From Fictibacillus halophilus (GTDB lineage: Bacteria > Bacillota > Bacilli > Bacillales > Fictibacillaceae), in assembly GCF_016401385.1 (NCBI RefSeq), contig NZ_JAEACF010000001.1:806001-870000 (forward strand): a stretch of 64,000 nucleotides of DNA. Direction: 5' to 3'. Below, one piece after another: positions 17,759-26,395 of this stretch. Each line of letters opens with the position of its first letter. The stretch's first letter is position 1. The notes beneath the pieces were generated by a model. It had not been told where the DNA came from and did not search any database. It saw nothing but the letters and a program-made list of their open reading frames with translations. A program made the position numbers and the translations under genes.

Positions 17759-18541
17759 TTAATACAGATCTGTTCGACGGTCGTTAAAAACAGGAACCTT
17801 TACACGGACATCGTCTACTAATTCAGGAAAGATCTCAGCTGTGATGATCTCCTCATCGTGCACAGAACCTTCAGCGATGATATCTCCCCACGGGTCGATA
17901 ACCAATGATTGACCAGCAAACGTGTTTTTAGGATCGCTTCCTACACGGTTACAAGCAATCACATAACATTGATTCTCTATAGCACGTGCGATAAGCAAGG
18001 CACGCCAATGAGATTGTCTTTGAATCGGCCATTCGGCGGGAACGAATAAGATCTTAGCCCCGTTTAAGAACGGTGCGCGAATCCATTCAGGAAATCGAAT
18101 GTCATAACAGATAGAAAGAGTGGAGAGATTACCGTCAATTGTAAACAGCGTATTGTTTTTTCCTGGCGAGATATATTTCTCTTCTTCCATCAGTGTGATC
18201 AGATGAGCTTTTGAGTAGGTGCCGATCTGTTCACCGTTACGGTTGTAAGTCAGAGATGTATTATAGACTAAGTCCTCTTCACGGTATGCGATAGACCCTC
18301 CGACAATATTGATATTAAGCTCTTTTGATAAGGAGCTTAACCATTGTTTCGCTTTTACGCCATTGTGATCGCTAATCTCATCTAAGCGGGTTAGGTCATA
18401 TCCGGTATCCCATAGTTCTGGCAGAACGATTGTATCAGGATGGTGCTGTTCAACCGCTTCACGAATTTTATTTTCAATGTGTTCATAATTTTTTTCAGGT
18501 TTGCCATATTGAATGTCAACTTGAATGCAGGCAATTTTCAT
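17759..18541 (-). CDS. mtnU: Carbon-nitrogen hydrolase MtnU (omega-amidase-type)
   Basis: A 260-residue nitrilase-superfamily enzyme. The Glu-Lys-Cys triad is visible: Glu in VLPELWDTGYD (about 45), Lys in YSKAHLI (about 113) and Cys in LSICYDIRFPEW (about 147). In methionine salvage it is thought to deamidate alpha-keto-glutaramate produced when glutamine is the amino donor of MtnE. I chose the ATG at 18541, behind GGAGGGTACAATC, instead of an open extension to 18742, because that extension has no ribosome binding site and crosses the divergent mtnE promoter region. It has the same position relative to mtnKA and mtnE as in B. subtilis. Confidence 0.85.
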   Translation of the reverse strand: MKIACIQVDIQYGKPEKNYEHIENKIREAVEQHHPDTIVLPELWDTGYDLTRLDEISDHNGVKAKQWLSSLSKELNINIVGGSIAYREEDLVYNTSLTYNRNGEQIGTYSKAHLITLMEEEKYISPGKNNTLFTIDGNLSTLSICYDIRFPEWIRAPFLNGAKILFVPAEWPIQRQSHWRALLIARAIENQCYVIACNRVGSDPKNTFAGQSLVIDPWGDIIAEGSVHDEEIITAEIFPELVDDVRVKVPVFNDRRTDLY

Positions 18542-18649
18542 GATTGTACCCTCCAGATTGTAAAAAAAGTCTTTACAGAATTTATTTAAGCGTATAACAT
18601 AACTGATTAGAATTTCAAGAACATTCAAATTAGACTGGAAGTGATCGTC

Positions 18650-19816
18650 GTGAAACGTTTTGAGCAGGCAGAAGTGATGGGGAAACTGCCAGAGCAATTT
18701 TTCGCCAAGCTTGTAAAAAAAGTATCTCACTATGTGGAGCAAGGCTATGACGTTATTAATCTAGGACAAGGAAATCCCGATCAACCCACTCCGCAGCATA
18801 TTGTAGATGCGTTAAAAGAGGGAGCAGATCGAGCTGATTTCCATAAGTATTCACCGTTTCGCGGACATGGATTTTTGAAGCAGGCAGCAGCCGATTTTTA
18901 TAAACGAGAATATGGTGTGACACTTGATCCCGAGAAAGAAGTAGCGATACTCTTTGGAGGGAAAGTGGGCTTAGTAGAGTTATCACAATGTTATTTAAAC
19001 CAAGGTGATGTTGCACTCGTTCCAGATCCGGGATACCCGGATTATTGGTCAGGTGTTGCAATGGCCGGTGCTAAGATGGAGACAATGCCCTTAAGAAAAG
19101 AAAATGATTTTCTGCCGAAGTATGATGAATTACCTGAAACGGTATTGAACAAAGCCAAGCTTATGTTCTTAAACTATCCGAACAACCCAACTGCCGGTGT
19201 TGCAACTGAATCATTTTTTAAAGAGACAGTAGAGCTCGCTAACAAACATGATATTCTTGTGTGTCATGATTTTGCTTATGGTGCTATCGGATTTGATGGA
19301 CAAAAGCCGGTTAGTTTTCTACAGGTAGAAGGAGCAAAGGACGTAGGAATAGAAATCTATACCCTTTCCAAAACGTATAACATGGCAGGATGGCGCGTTG
19401 GTTTCGCGGTTGGAAATGAATCTGTCATTGAATCTATTAACCTTCTTCAAGATCATTTTTATGTAAGCTTGTTTGGAGCGGTCCAGCATGCTGCGGCTGA
19501 GGCATTGAACGGATCACAGCAATGTGTGGATGAACTGGTAGATACATATGAAAGTCGTCGAAATGCATTCATCGGACGTTTGAATGAAAACGGATGGAAC
19601 GTGGAATCGCCAAAAGGTTCATTCTTCTGTTGGCTGCCTGTACCTGAAGGGTATACATCTGAAACGTTCGCCGACTATTTGCTTGAGAAAGCACATGTCG
19701 TCGTCGCACCAGGAATCGGATTTGGAAGTGAAGGCGATCGATATGTACGTGCCGGTCTATTAACGTCTGAAGAACGTTTGATCGAGGCTGCTGATCGAAT
19801 TACTAAATTATTTTAG
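18650..19816 (+). CDS. mtnE: Methionine-salvage aminotransferase MtnE
   Basis: The 388-residue class I/II PLP aminotransferase carries out the last step of salvage, converting 2-keto-4-methylthiobutyrate to methionine. The PLP lysine is in YTLSKTYNMAGWRVGF (about residue 234). NLGQGNPDQPTP and LNYPNNPTAG are the substrate and cofactor-binding segments. I chose the GTG at 18650 because GGAAGTGAT lies 6-14 bases upstream; an upstream in-frame GTG at 18641 lies within that site. It is divergent from mtnU with only 108 bases between them. I see no S-box directly in front of it. Confidence 0.9.
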   Translation: MKRFEQAEVMGKLPEQFFAKLVKKVSHYVEQGYDVINLGQGNPDQPTPQHIVDALKEGADRADFHKYSPFRGHGFLKQAAADFYKREYGVTLDPEKEVAILFGGKVGLVELSQCYLNQGDVALVPDPGYPDYWSGVAMAGAKMETMPLRKENDFLPKYDELPETVLNKAKLMFLNYPNNPTAGVATESFFKETVELANKHDILVCHDFAYGAIGFDGQKPVSFLQVEGAKDVGIEIYTLSKTYNMAGWRVGFAVGNESVIESINLLQDHFYVSLFGAVQHAAAEALNGSQQCVDELVDTYESRRNAFIGRLNENGWNVESPKGSFFCWLPVPEGYTSETFADYLLEKAHVVVAPGIGFGSEGDRYVRAGLLTSEERLIEAADRITKLF

Positions 19817-19929
19817 AAGTTTTATTTAATTCTTTATCCTCTTTGATTAGTTGAAAGCGAGTATCTGGAACGGAGATCAACATCTTTCAAAAACTTTAAA
19901 GCTTACTAATAGGATATTAAAGGTTTTGG

Positions 19930-19958
19930 TTGACAGATCCTTCATACCCTGTCATAAT
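19930..19958 (+). promoter_or_regulatory. SigA promoter of the mtnWXBD operon
   Basis: A perfect TTGACA (19930-19935), a 17-base spacer and CATAAT (19953-19958), about 30 bases before the riboswitch aptamer begins. Confidence 0.85.
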
Positions 19959-19989
19959 CACAATTAAAATTATATTCTAACAATTTGCA

Positions 19990-20162
19990 CTCTTATTAAG
20001 AGCAGGTGGAGGGACTAGCCCGATGAAACCCGGCAACCATTCGGTTAACTATGATTAGCTGAAAACGGTGCTAATTCTTGCAGTCGAGCGTTTGGCTGAG
20101 AGATAAGAGGAAGCGGAACTGTCAATATGAAGACACCCCTTCCTCGTGAAGGGGTTTTTTGC
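19990..20162 (+). promoter_or_regulatory. SAM-I riboswitch (S-box) controlling mtnWXBD
   Basis: The aptamer spans 19990-20109 with P1 helix CTCTTATT..GATAAGAG, GATGAAACCCGGCAACC and GGTGCTAATTC. The expression platform ends with an intrinsic terminator, CCCCTTC (20136-20142)/GAAGGGG (20148-20154) followed by six T. Its layout is independent of the mtnK S-box but responds to the same ligand, so uptake/phosphorylation and the later steps should be co-regulated. Confidence 0.95.
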
Positions 20163-20186
20163 GTTTTTGAAAGGAGAACTACAAAC

Positions 20187-21428
20187 ATGAGTAAAATTAC
20201 AGCAACGTATTTAGTACATGATAAAAAAGAAAACCTACAAAAAAAAGCCGAAGGAATCGCGCTCGGACTTACTGTAGGTTCATGGACAGATCTTCCTCAA
20301 CTTGAGCAAGAACAGCTAAAAAAACATAAAGGTAATGTGGAAGAAGTGATCGAACTTCCTGAAGATCCACGTGCTGATCAATTTTTAGGAAGTCATAGAA
20401 CACGAGGCTTGCTTAAGATTTCCTACCCATCAGCGAACTTTTCAAATGATCTTCCAGCTATTCTAACTACAGTTTTTGGTAAACTTTCGTTAGATGGTGA
20501 GATCAAGCTCGTAGATTTAGAGTTTGATAGAGATTTAGAACAACATTTTCCCGGACCAAAGTTTGGAATAACAGGAATTCGAGATATCATAGGTGTCCAT
20601 AACCGCCCACTTGTTATGAGTATTTTTAAAGGGGTACTTGGAAAAGATCTATCATTCTTCAAGCAACAATTATATGAGCAGGCTTTAGGTGGGGTAGATC
20701 TTGTGAAAGATGATGAAATTCTTTTTGAGAATCCACTTACTCCTTTTGAAGAAAGAGTAAAAATTGCTAAAGAAGTCTTAAAGTCCGTTCATGAACAAAC
20801 AGGTGAAAAGACGCTTTACGCAGTAAACCTGACAGGCAGAACGAGTGAACTTCGAGATAAAGCCCGGCGCGCAGCAGAATTAGGAGCTAATGCATTACTA
20901 TTTAACGTTTTGTCCTACGGGCCAGATGTATTGCAAGAATTGGCAGAGGATAAAGAGATTCCGCTTCCAATCATGGCACATCCTGCATTATCCGGAGCTA
21001 TAGGATCATCGTCTCTCTACGGAATTGGTTACTCCGTATTATTAGGCAAACTGCTTCGTTATGCAGGAGCAGATCTTGTGTTGTTCCCATCACCATATGG
21101 AAGCGTAGCACTTGATCGTAATGAAACGTTAAGCATTGCAGAGTCATTAACTACAGATCGCATCTCTTTAAACAAGTCGTTTCCAGTGCCGTCGGCTGGT
21201 ATCCACCCCGGTTTAACACCGGTTCTATTCAATGACTTCGGATTGGACAGTGTTATAAACGCGGGTGGGGGAATACATGGTCATCCAGATGGCGCTGCAG
21301 GGGGAGCACGTGCTTTCCGTCAAGCGATAGATGCAGTCGTTAAAGGGAAGGACTTTGAGAGTTTTGCTGAAAAACATACAGAACTACAAAAAGCATTAGA
21401 GCTTTGGGGTGGGGTGCCAGTAAAATGA
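20187..21428 (+). CDS. mtnW: 2,3-diketo-5-methylthiopentyl-1-phosphate enolase (RuBisCO-like protein)
   Basis: The 413-residue type IV RuBisCO-like protein enolises diketomethylthiopentyl phosphate. The lysine expected to be carbamylated is in [10 protein letters not shown] (about residue 175), with metal-binding Asp and Glu adjacent. The C-terminal [10 protein letters not shown] is the phosphate-binding glycine-rich segment. I chose the ATG at 20187, preceded by AAAGGAGAA. The frame is open further upstream to 20127 but that part lies within the riboswitch terminator and cannot be protein. mtnX overlaps the stop codon. Confidence 0.95.
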   Translation: MSKITATYLVHDKKENLQKKAEGIALGLTVGSWTDLPQLEQEQLKKHKGNVEEVIELPEDPRADQFLGSHRTRGLLKISYPSANFSNDLPAILTTVFGKLSLDGEIKLVDLEFDRDLEQHFPGPKFGITGIRDIIGVHNRPLVMSIFKGVLGKDLSFFKQQLYEQALGGVDLVKDDEILFENPLTPFEERVKIAKEVLKSVHEQTGEKTLYAVNLTGRTSELRDKARRAAELGANALLFNVLSYGPDVLQELAEDKEIPLPIMAHPALSGAIGSSSLYGIGYSVLLGKLLRYAGADLVLFPSPYGSVALDRNETLSIAESLTTDRISLNKSFPVPSAGIHPGLTPVLFNDFGLDSVINAGGGIHGHPDGAAGGARAFRQAIDAVVKGKDFESFAEKHTELQKALELWGGVPVK

Positions 21429-22099
21429 AAACCCAACAACAATCGGTAATCTTTTGTGATTTTGATGGGACTGTTACTGAAAAAGACAACATCGTCGCAA
21501 TCATGGAAGAATTTTCACCTGAGGGCTGGCAACCGATCGTTAATGATATCTTGAATGAAACAATCTCGATACGTGAAGGAGTCGGGAAAATGTTTTCCAG
21601 AATTTCTTCAGATAAAAAACAAGAGATCGTTGAATTCGTTTTAACACGTTCTAAGATCAGAGATGGGTTCCAGGAATTCATTCAATTTACTCAAAGTGAA
21701 GGTATCCCCTTGTATATTGTTAGTGGTGGCATTGATTTTTTTGTTCACCCTGTTTTAGAGAACAAGCTAGACTCAGCTTATGTTTTTTGTAACGCCAGTG
21801 ACTTTACCGGTGACACGATAAAGATCACTTGGCCGAACGCATGTGATGATCAATGTAACAATGATTGCGGATGTTGCAAACCTTCTGTTATCAGACGACT
21901 AGAAGAGAAGTATCCCCGTGCAGAAAAGATTGTAATCGGTGATTCGATTACTGATCTTCAAGCATCAAAGATGGCGGATGTAGTTTTCGCAAGAGATTAT
22001 CTAATTGAAAAATGTGAAGAAAACGAAATACCATACACACCATTTGAAACGTTTCATGACATCATTCATGTCTTAGAGAAAAGAGGTGTAAAAAGTTGA
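21425..22099 (+). CDS. mtnX: 2-hydroxy-3-keto-5-methylthiopentenyl-1-phosphate phosphatase
   Basis: The 224-residue HAD-superfamily phosphatase removes phosphate from the enol produced by MtnW, giving acireductone. Motif I is [13 protein letters not shown] (residues 11-23), motif II is VSGGIDFF, and motif IV is [11 protein letters not shown] Cys-rich stretch between them ([12 protein letters not shown], about 140-151) could bind a metal. The ATG at 21425 overlaps the mtnW stop (ATGA), with the purine-rich site GGGGTGGGG upstream. Confidence 0.93.
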   Translation: MKTQQQSVIFCDFDGTVTEKDNIVAIMEEFSPEGWQPIVNDILNETISIREGVGKMFSRISSDKKQEIVEFVLTRSKIRDGFQEFIQFTQSEGIPLYIVSGGIDFFVHPVLENKLDSAYVFCNASDFTGDTIKITWPNACDDQCNNDCGCCKPSVIRRLEEKYPRAEKIVIGDSITDLQASKMADVVFARDYLIEKCEENEIPYTPFETFHDIIHVLEKRGVKS

Positions 22100-22761
22100 G
22101 TAAACAACAGCGTTGGAATGAGCTTGCTGATGTGAAAGATGAGCTGGCAACACGGAATTGGTTTCCCGGTACAAGTGGTAACGTATCTATTAAAGTAAGC
22201 GACTCCCCGCTCGCCTTTTATGTTTCTGCAAGCGGAAAAGATAAAACAAAACGTACTTCAGAAGACTTTCTTTTAGTAGATCAGTATGGGGAACCGGTAG
22301 AAGAAACACACTTAAAAGCTTCTGCAGAAACAGGTATTCACTGTGAAGTATACCGTTTAACGGATGCAGGCTGTTGTTTACACGTTCACACCGTAGATAA
22401 TAACTTGATATCTGAGTTGTACGGTGACGTAGGAGAGATTACATTTCAAGGCCAAGAACTGATAAAGGCTTTTGGAATTTGGGAAGAAGAGGGCAGTATT
22501 ACGGTTCCGATAGTGGAAAATTTTGGTGATTTATCGAAGTTATCTGAAGCGGTCGGTGCTTTAATAAAGCCTGATACAAAAGCTGTTTTGATCCGTAATC
22601 ATGGTATTACCGTATGGGGGAGAAATGCTTTTGAAGCGAAGAAACATTTAGAAGCTTTTGAGTTTCTGTTCTCTTACCACATCAAGTTACAAACTTTAAC
22701 TTTCTTAAGTAAAAATCAATCATTTGGAGGCGTTAAAAATGGCACAACTACGATTTCATGA
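22096..22761 (+). CDS. mtnB: Methylthioribulose-1-phosphate dehydratase
   Basis: A 221-residue class II aldolase-fold zinc enzyme that dehydrates methylthioribulose-1-phosphate to the diketo compound used by MtnW. Zinc-binding histidines are seen in [11 protein letters not shown] (about 95-97), and a further His in [10 protein letters not shown] (about 167). The GTSGNVSIK segment is the substrate phosphate loop. It starts with TTG, overlapping the mtnX stop codon by four bases and preceded by AGAGGTG. Confidence 0.93.
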   Translation: MSKQQRWNELADVKDELATRNWFPGTSGNVSIKVSDSPLAFYVSASGKDKTKRTSEDFLLVDQYGEPVEETHLKASAETGIHCEVYRLTDAGCCLHVHTVDNNLISELYGDVGEITFQGQELIKAFGIWEEEGSITVPIVENFGDLSKLSEAVGALIKPDTKAVLIRNHGITVWGRNAFEAKKHLEAFEFLFSYHIKLQTLTFLSKNQSFGGVKNGTTTIS

Positions 22762-23275
22762 TAACAACGAAAGAATTGAAAAACAAAGTGAGGTAGAAGC
22801 ATATTTAAACTCTCAGGAAGTTATTTACGAAAAGTGGGACATTGAAAAACTTCCAGCGCATCTTCGTGAAAATTTCGCATTAAGTGATGAGGACAAAGCA
22901 GAAGTGATACAAACTTTCCGCAGTGAGATCGATGATATCTCTGAGCGCAGAGGGTATGTGACAGAAGATGTCATTTCACTTTCTGATGCGACGCCAAACT
23001 TAGATGAGCTTTTGAAAAACTTCTTAGCAGAGCATCACCACACAGATGATGAAGTACGTTTCATCGTTTCTGGACATGGAATCTTTGCAATCGAAGGACC
23101 TAATGGGAGATTCTTTGATGTAGAACTAGAGCCAGGAGACCTTATCTCCGTTCCAGAAAATTTCCGTCACTATTTCACGCTGCAAGAGGATCGTAAAGTA
23201 GTAGCTGTACGCATCTTCAAATCAAAAGAAGGCTGGGTACCGATCTACGATAAACAGCCACAAGAAGCACAATAA
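22739..23275 (+). CDS. mtnD: Acireductone dioxygenase
   Basis: The 178-residue cupin oxidises acireductone to 2-keto-4-methylthiobutyrate plus formate (iron form). The first metal motif is [17 protein letters not shown], providing two His and a Glu, and the fourth ligand is the His in PENFRHYF. I chose the ATG at 22739 with TTGGAGG upstream; it overlaps the mtnB 3' end by 23 bases in another frame, suggesting coupled translation. It is the last gene of the S-box operon. Confidence 0.95.
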   Translation: MAQLRFHDNNERIEKQSEVEAYLNSQEVIYEKWDIEKLPAHLRENFALSDEDKAEVIQTFRSEIDDISERRGYVTEDVISLSDATPNLDELLKNFLAEHHHTDDEVRFIVSGHGIFAIEGPNGRFFDVELEPGDLISVPENFRHYFTLQEDRKVVAVRIFKSKEGWVPIYDKQPQEAQ

Positions 23276-23280
23276 TTACT

Positions 23281-23319
23281 ACACACCATTTCATTTGATT
23301 GAAATGGTGTGTTTTCTTT
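23281..23319 (+). terminator. Intrinsic terminator of mtnWXBD
   Basis: The perfect 13-bp stem ACACACCATTTCA/TGAAATGGTGTGT with a T-rich tail begins five bases after the mtnD stop codon. Confidence 0.9.
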
Positions 23320-23340
23320 TGTAATGAAAGAGTAGATGGT

Positions 23341-23412
23341 GGTTTAGGCGCTCGTCCAGCGGCTGACAAGCACGATGGACGAGCGCCATACAGAAAATAC
23401 GAGCGCTAAACC
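23341..23412. repeat. Nested inverted repeats, GC-rich
   Basis: The left arm at 23341-23358 can pair with two alternative partners. Its GGCGCTCGTCCA half is the exact reverse complement of TGGACGAGCGCC (23376-23387), and its GGTTTAGGCGCTCGT half matches ACGAGCGCTAAACC (23399-23412) except for one deleted base. The two pairings exclude each other. It lies between the convergent mtnD and Lrp genes, and no coding frame explains it. Confidence 0.6.
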
Positions 23413-23471
23413 TAACAACTCCGTTAGTTTAAGTGTAATTATTTCAAAGATTATACTTTTTGAATAATGGA

Positions 23472-23882
23472 TTATTTATCAATGACAATCGATAATTTAT
23501 AGTTTGCATGCTCGTTTAAGCTCTTCAAAAAATCATTTAATATTTCATTGGAAGGAAATTTGCATTCTAGAAGGTAACAACCGTCTCCACTAATTTTATA
23601 GTTATTGATTATGTGTTGTTCTTTTGTTTTTATGAACGACAAATAGGGCTGATGAAAAGTACTTTGCGTAAAGATTGTAATGAAAGCATGTATAAAATAC
23701 CCCAATTTATATTGATTGACTTTTATGGTATAACCTTCGATAACTCCGCTATCCTCTAATTTCGCCACTCTAGCTGAAACAGCTGGTCCAGTTAAATGAA
23801 CTTTCTCACCTAACTCTTTCATCGTGAGCCGACTGTTCTTGGATAGTTCATCCAATATACGTAAGTCCGTCTTATCTAACAT
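23472..23882 (-). CDS. Lrp/AsnC-family transcriptional regulator
   Basis: The 136-residue protein has an N-terminal winged helix-turn-helix (about 3-50, with RILDELSKNSRLTMKELGEKVHLT and the GPAVSARVAKLE recognition helix) and a C-terminal effector/dimerisation domain (about 65-134). These proteins sense amino acids or related metabolites. It lies divergent from an MBL-fold hydrolase gene with 130 bases between the starts, the classic position for a local regulator, so the hydrolase is a plausible target. The ATG follows GAAAGGAG. Confidence 0.85.
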   Translation of the reverse strand: MLDKTDLRILDELSKNSRLTMKELGEKVHLTGPAVSARVAKLEDSGVIEGYTIKVNQYKLGYFIHAFITIFTQSTFHQPYLSFIKTKEQHIINNYKISGDGCYLLECKFPSNEILNDFLKSLNEHANYKLSIVIDK

Positions 23883-24012
23883 TTTATTTAACTCCTTTCA
23901 TTAATAAAGTCAAACAGCCAAAAGACTTAAATTAATCTATGTATCGGTCAGTGGGTATTATATAGAATATATATTGTTCAGAGGAAATTTTAAAGAAGAG
24001 GAGATAACAAAT

Positions 24013-24774
24013 ATGAATATACAACAAATTCGTAATGCAACAATAGTTGTAGAATACGCAGGGAAAAAGTTTTTAATCGATCCAATGTTAGCGGAAAAAG
24101 GGACATATCCTCCTTTCCCAAATTCACCAAGACAAGAACAAAAAAATCCATTAGTTGACTTACCGACTTCCCTCAAAAAAATTATTAAAGGCATTGATGC
24201 AGTTATTGTTACTCACCTGCATTATGATCATTGGGATGAAGTTGCAAAAGAAGTATTACCAAAGGATATCCAATTATTTTCCCAAAATGAAGAAGATGTG
24301 ACAGAAATTCGTAACGCTGGTTTTCAACGTGTAGAGGTTTTACAAGAAGATACGGTCTTTGAAGGTATCCAATTAATTAAAACAAAAGGCGAGCATGGAA
24401 GAGGAGAAATCTTAAAACTTGCTGGTCTAGTATGTGGCATTGTCTTCAAACATCAAACGGAGAAAACATTATATGTTGCTGGAGATACGGTATGGTATGA
24501 AGCAGTTCAAGAGGAAATCGACACACATAAACCAGAAGTTATAGTGGTAAATGCAGGCGATAACCAATTCTTTGAAGGCGGCTCTCTTGTCATGGGCAAA
24601 GATGATGTCTATGAGGTTTATAAAGCTGCTCCTAACGCAAAGGTAATTGCTGTCCACATGGAAGCTGTAAACCACTGGGGATTGTCCAGAAAAGAATTAA
24701 AAAAGTTTGTAAGTGAAAATGGGATTACGTCTAGTGTATTAGTGCCAGATGACGGTGAATCATACAGATTTTAA
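24013..24774 (+). CDS. MBL-fold metal-dependent hydrolase (UlaG-like)
   Basis: The 253-residue metallo-beta-lactamase superfamily protein has metal motif THLHYDHWD (about 68-76), a further His in GEHGRG, an Asp in VAGDTVWY, and a C-terminal His in VHMEAVNHWG. The N-terminal pattern (QIRNATIVVEYAGKKFLIDPM) resembles UlaG-like hydrolases of small metabolites. I chose the ATG at 24013 because GAGGAG precedes it. Divergent from the Lrp-type gene, it is probably under its control. The substrate is unknown. Confidence 0.75.
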   Translation: MNIQQIRNATIVVEYAGKKFLIDPMLAEKGTYPPFPNSPRQEQKNPLVDLPTSLKKIIKGIDAVIVTHLHYDHWDEVAKEVLPKDIQLFSQNEEDVTEIRNAGFQRVEVLQEDTVFEGIQLIKTKGEHGRGEILKLAGLVCGIVFKHQTEKTLYVAGDTVWYEAVQEEIDTHKPEVIVVNAGDNQFFEGGSLVMGKDDVYEVYKAAPNAKVIAVHMEAVNHWGLSRKELKKFVSENGITSSVLVPDDGESYRF

Positions 24775-24780
24775 GAATGT

Positions 24781-24813
24781 AAAAAGACAGAAAATGATTT
24801 CTGTCTTTTTTTG
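24781..24813 (+). terminator. Intrinsic terminator of the MBL gene
   Basis: The 13-bp stem AAAAAGACAGAAA/TTTCTGTCTTTTT is followed by a T run, seven bases after the stop codon. Confidence 0.9.
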
Positions 24814-25015
24814 GATATGCCATAATCCTGCACGTTTGTGGCATAAGGACAACACATTTTTAACTTATTATATATTTGATTTAACCGCCTTTTCATCCTT
24901 TTCCGCTAAATTGGCAGGTCAATTAACAAGTGGATTCGCATGTCAATTCGCAGCGAATTGGTGTGCTTATTCAGGTGATAAAAGTCTTTTTTACCAAAAC
25001 TCTTATATACCACGA

Positions 25016-25046
25016 AAAAATCGCAGCGAATTACGCTGCGATTTTT
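25016..25046. terminator. Isolated bidirectional terminator-like hairpin
   Basis: TCGCAGCG/CGCTGCGA with five A on the left and five T on the right, 97 bases beyond the 3' end of the AI-2E transporter gene and 200 bases after the MBL terminator. It probably ends the transporter transcript on the minus strand. The remaining 24814-25142 sequence holds no gene I can support; it includes a second palindrome, AATTCGCAGCGAATT, near 24945-24960. Confidence 0.65.
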
Positions 25047-25142
25047 AGTGCTAATTACTATGAGATTTGGCTTGTTTTTTATCGTTTTCTTCCTCAAAAG
25101 AGACCCGTTACTCTCAAACGTGTATTCTTTTTCATTTTCTAA

Positions 25143-26237
25143 TTATTCTTCTACTTCTTTTGCTCTTCTTAAATTAATCAAACGATACGTGTGCAGGGCA
25201 ATAACCTTAAGCACCGCATACACTGGAACGGCTAGAATCAATCCGAGCAGACCACCTAGGCTTCCTGCAACAAGCAAGATTGAAATAATGGTGAGCGGAT
25301 GGATATCCAGCTTTTTACCCATAACTTGAGGAGAGATTACATTACCCTCGATCTGCTGAGCAATAACCATAACGACTAGTACTTTGATGACCATCGCTGG
25401 CGAGTCAACGATTGCTACGATTAATGCAGGAACGACGCCAATAATCGGTCCAAGGAACGGAATTACATTTGTGAACATAGCGATGATAGCTAAAATCAGC
25501 GAGTACTCGATTCCAATTACAAGATATCCGATATATAGCATGGTTCCCACACAGACACTGACTAGGATTTGTCCTTGGATGTATGAGCTAAGAGCGATGT
25601 CCATGTCTTTTAAAATTTTTGTTCCATTCGTACGCTGTCTTTCCGGAAGCGTTTGAAGCACCATCTGTGGAGCTTTTTCACCTTCTTTTAACATGTAATA
25701 AAGAATGAAAGGTACGGTAACAAAAATCATAATAATGTTTGTAATGATTCCAATAAAGTTTGCGATGTTCGTACCAATTGTTTGAACACTAGTAGACAAA
25801 TAAGCAGTCACTTTATCAGAGATTTCTTTTACATCGAATTGTTCACTTTCTTGGAAACGGCTAACCCATTCATTTTGCTGTAAATCATTTAGTTTAGAAC
25901 GAATAGCGTCGATTAATGCAGGTGTATTTTCAACCAGATTACTCACCTGTCTTTGTAGTATTGGACCAATAGAATAGAACAGCAATACGAATAGTCCGAT
26001 AGCTAGCAAGTAGATGAGAAGGATGGATAACACCTTAGGCACATTTCGTTTATGCAAAAATTGAACGACAGGACGGAACAGATAATAAAGTACACCGCCA
26101 AGTAAAAACGGGAAGAATAGCGTTTGAACAAGAACGACGATCGGCCTGAAAATAAAATCAATCTTTGTTCCAACTAAAATAATTAGAAAAATGAGGAGAA
26201 ATCCGTAACCGATACGAAAAAACTTCGACTGTGGCAT
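25143..26237 (-). CDS. AI-2E family transporter (YdiK/TqsA-like membrane protein)
   Basis: A 364-residue membrane protein with about seven to eight hydrophobic segments. It has the family layout: two short N-terminal helices, a helical soluble loop (about 80-160), then a hydrophobic C-terminal half with the conserved FLGPIIGVVPA and GLLGLILAVPVYA segments. Members export small molecules or ions (autoinducer-2 in E. coli TqsA; Na+/H+ in others), so the substrate cannot be assigned. It is a single gene, ATG behind AAAGGTGAT. Confidence 0.85.
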   Translation of the reverse strand: MPQSKFFRIGYGFLLIFLIILVGTKIDFIFRPIVVLVQTLFFPFLLGGVLYYLFRPVVQFLHKRNVPKVLSILLIYLLAIGLFVLLFYSIGPILQRQVSNLVENTPALIDAIRSKLNDLQQNEWVSRFQESEQFDVKEISDKVTAYLSTSVQTIGTNIANFIGIITNIIMIFVTVPFILYYMLKEGEKAPQMVLQTLPERQRTNGTKILKDMDIALSSYIQGQILVSVCVGTMLYIGYLVIGIEYSLILAIIAMFTNVIPFLGPIIGVVPALIVAIVDSPAMVIKVLVVMVIAQQIEGNVISPQVMGKKLDIHPLTIISILLVAGSLGGLLGLILAVPVYAVLKVIALHTYRLINLRRAKEVEE

Positions 26238-26395
26238 TTAATTATCACCTTTATCTTCTGAAATATGTATTCATTATATACAACTTATAAGGACATACAC
26301 AAATTTTAAAAAAACACCGGTACAAGGATAAAAGCATATGCTGAGTAATGGGCATACGTACTAGAAATGGAGTTTGTACAGAAAGGATGAAACCA

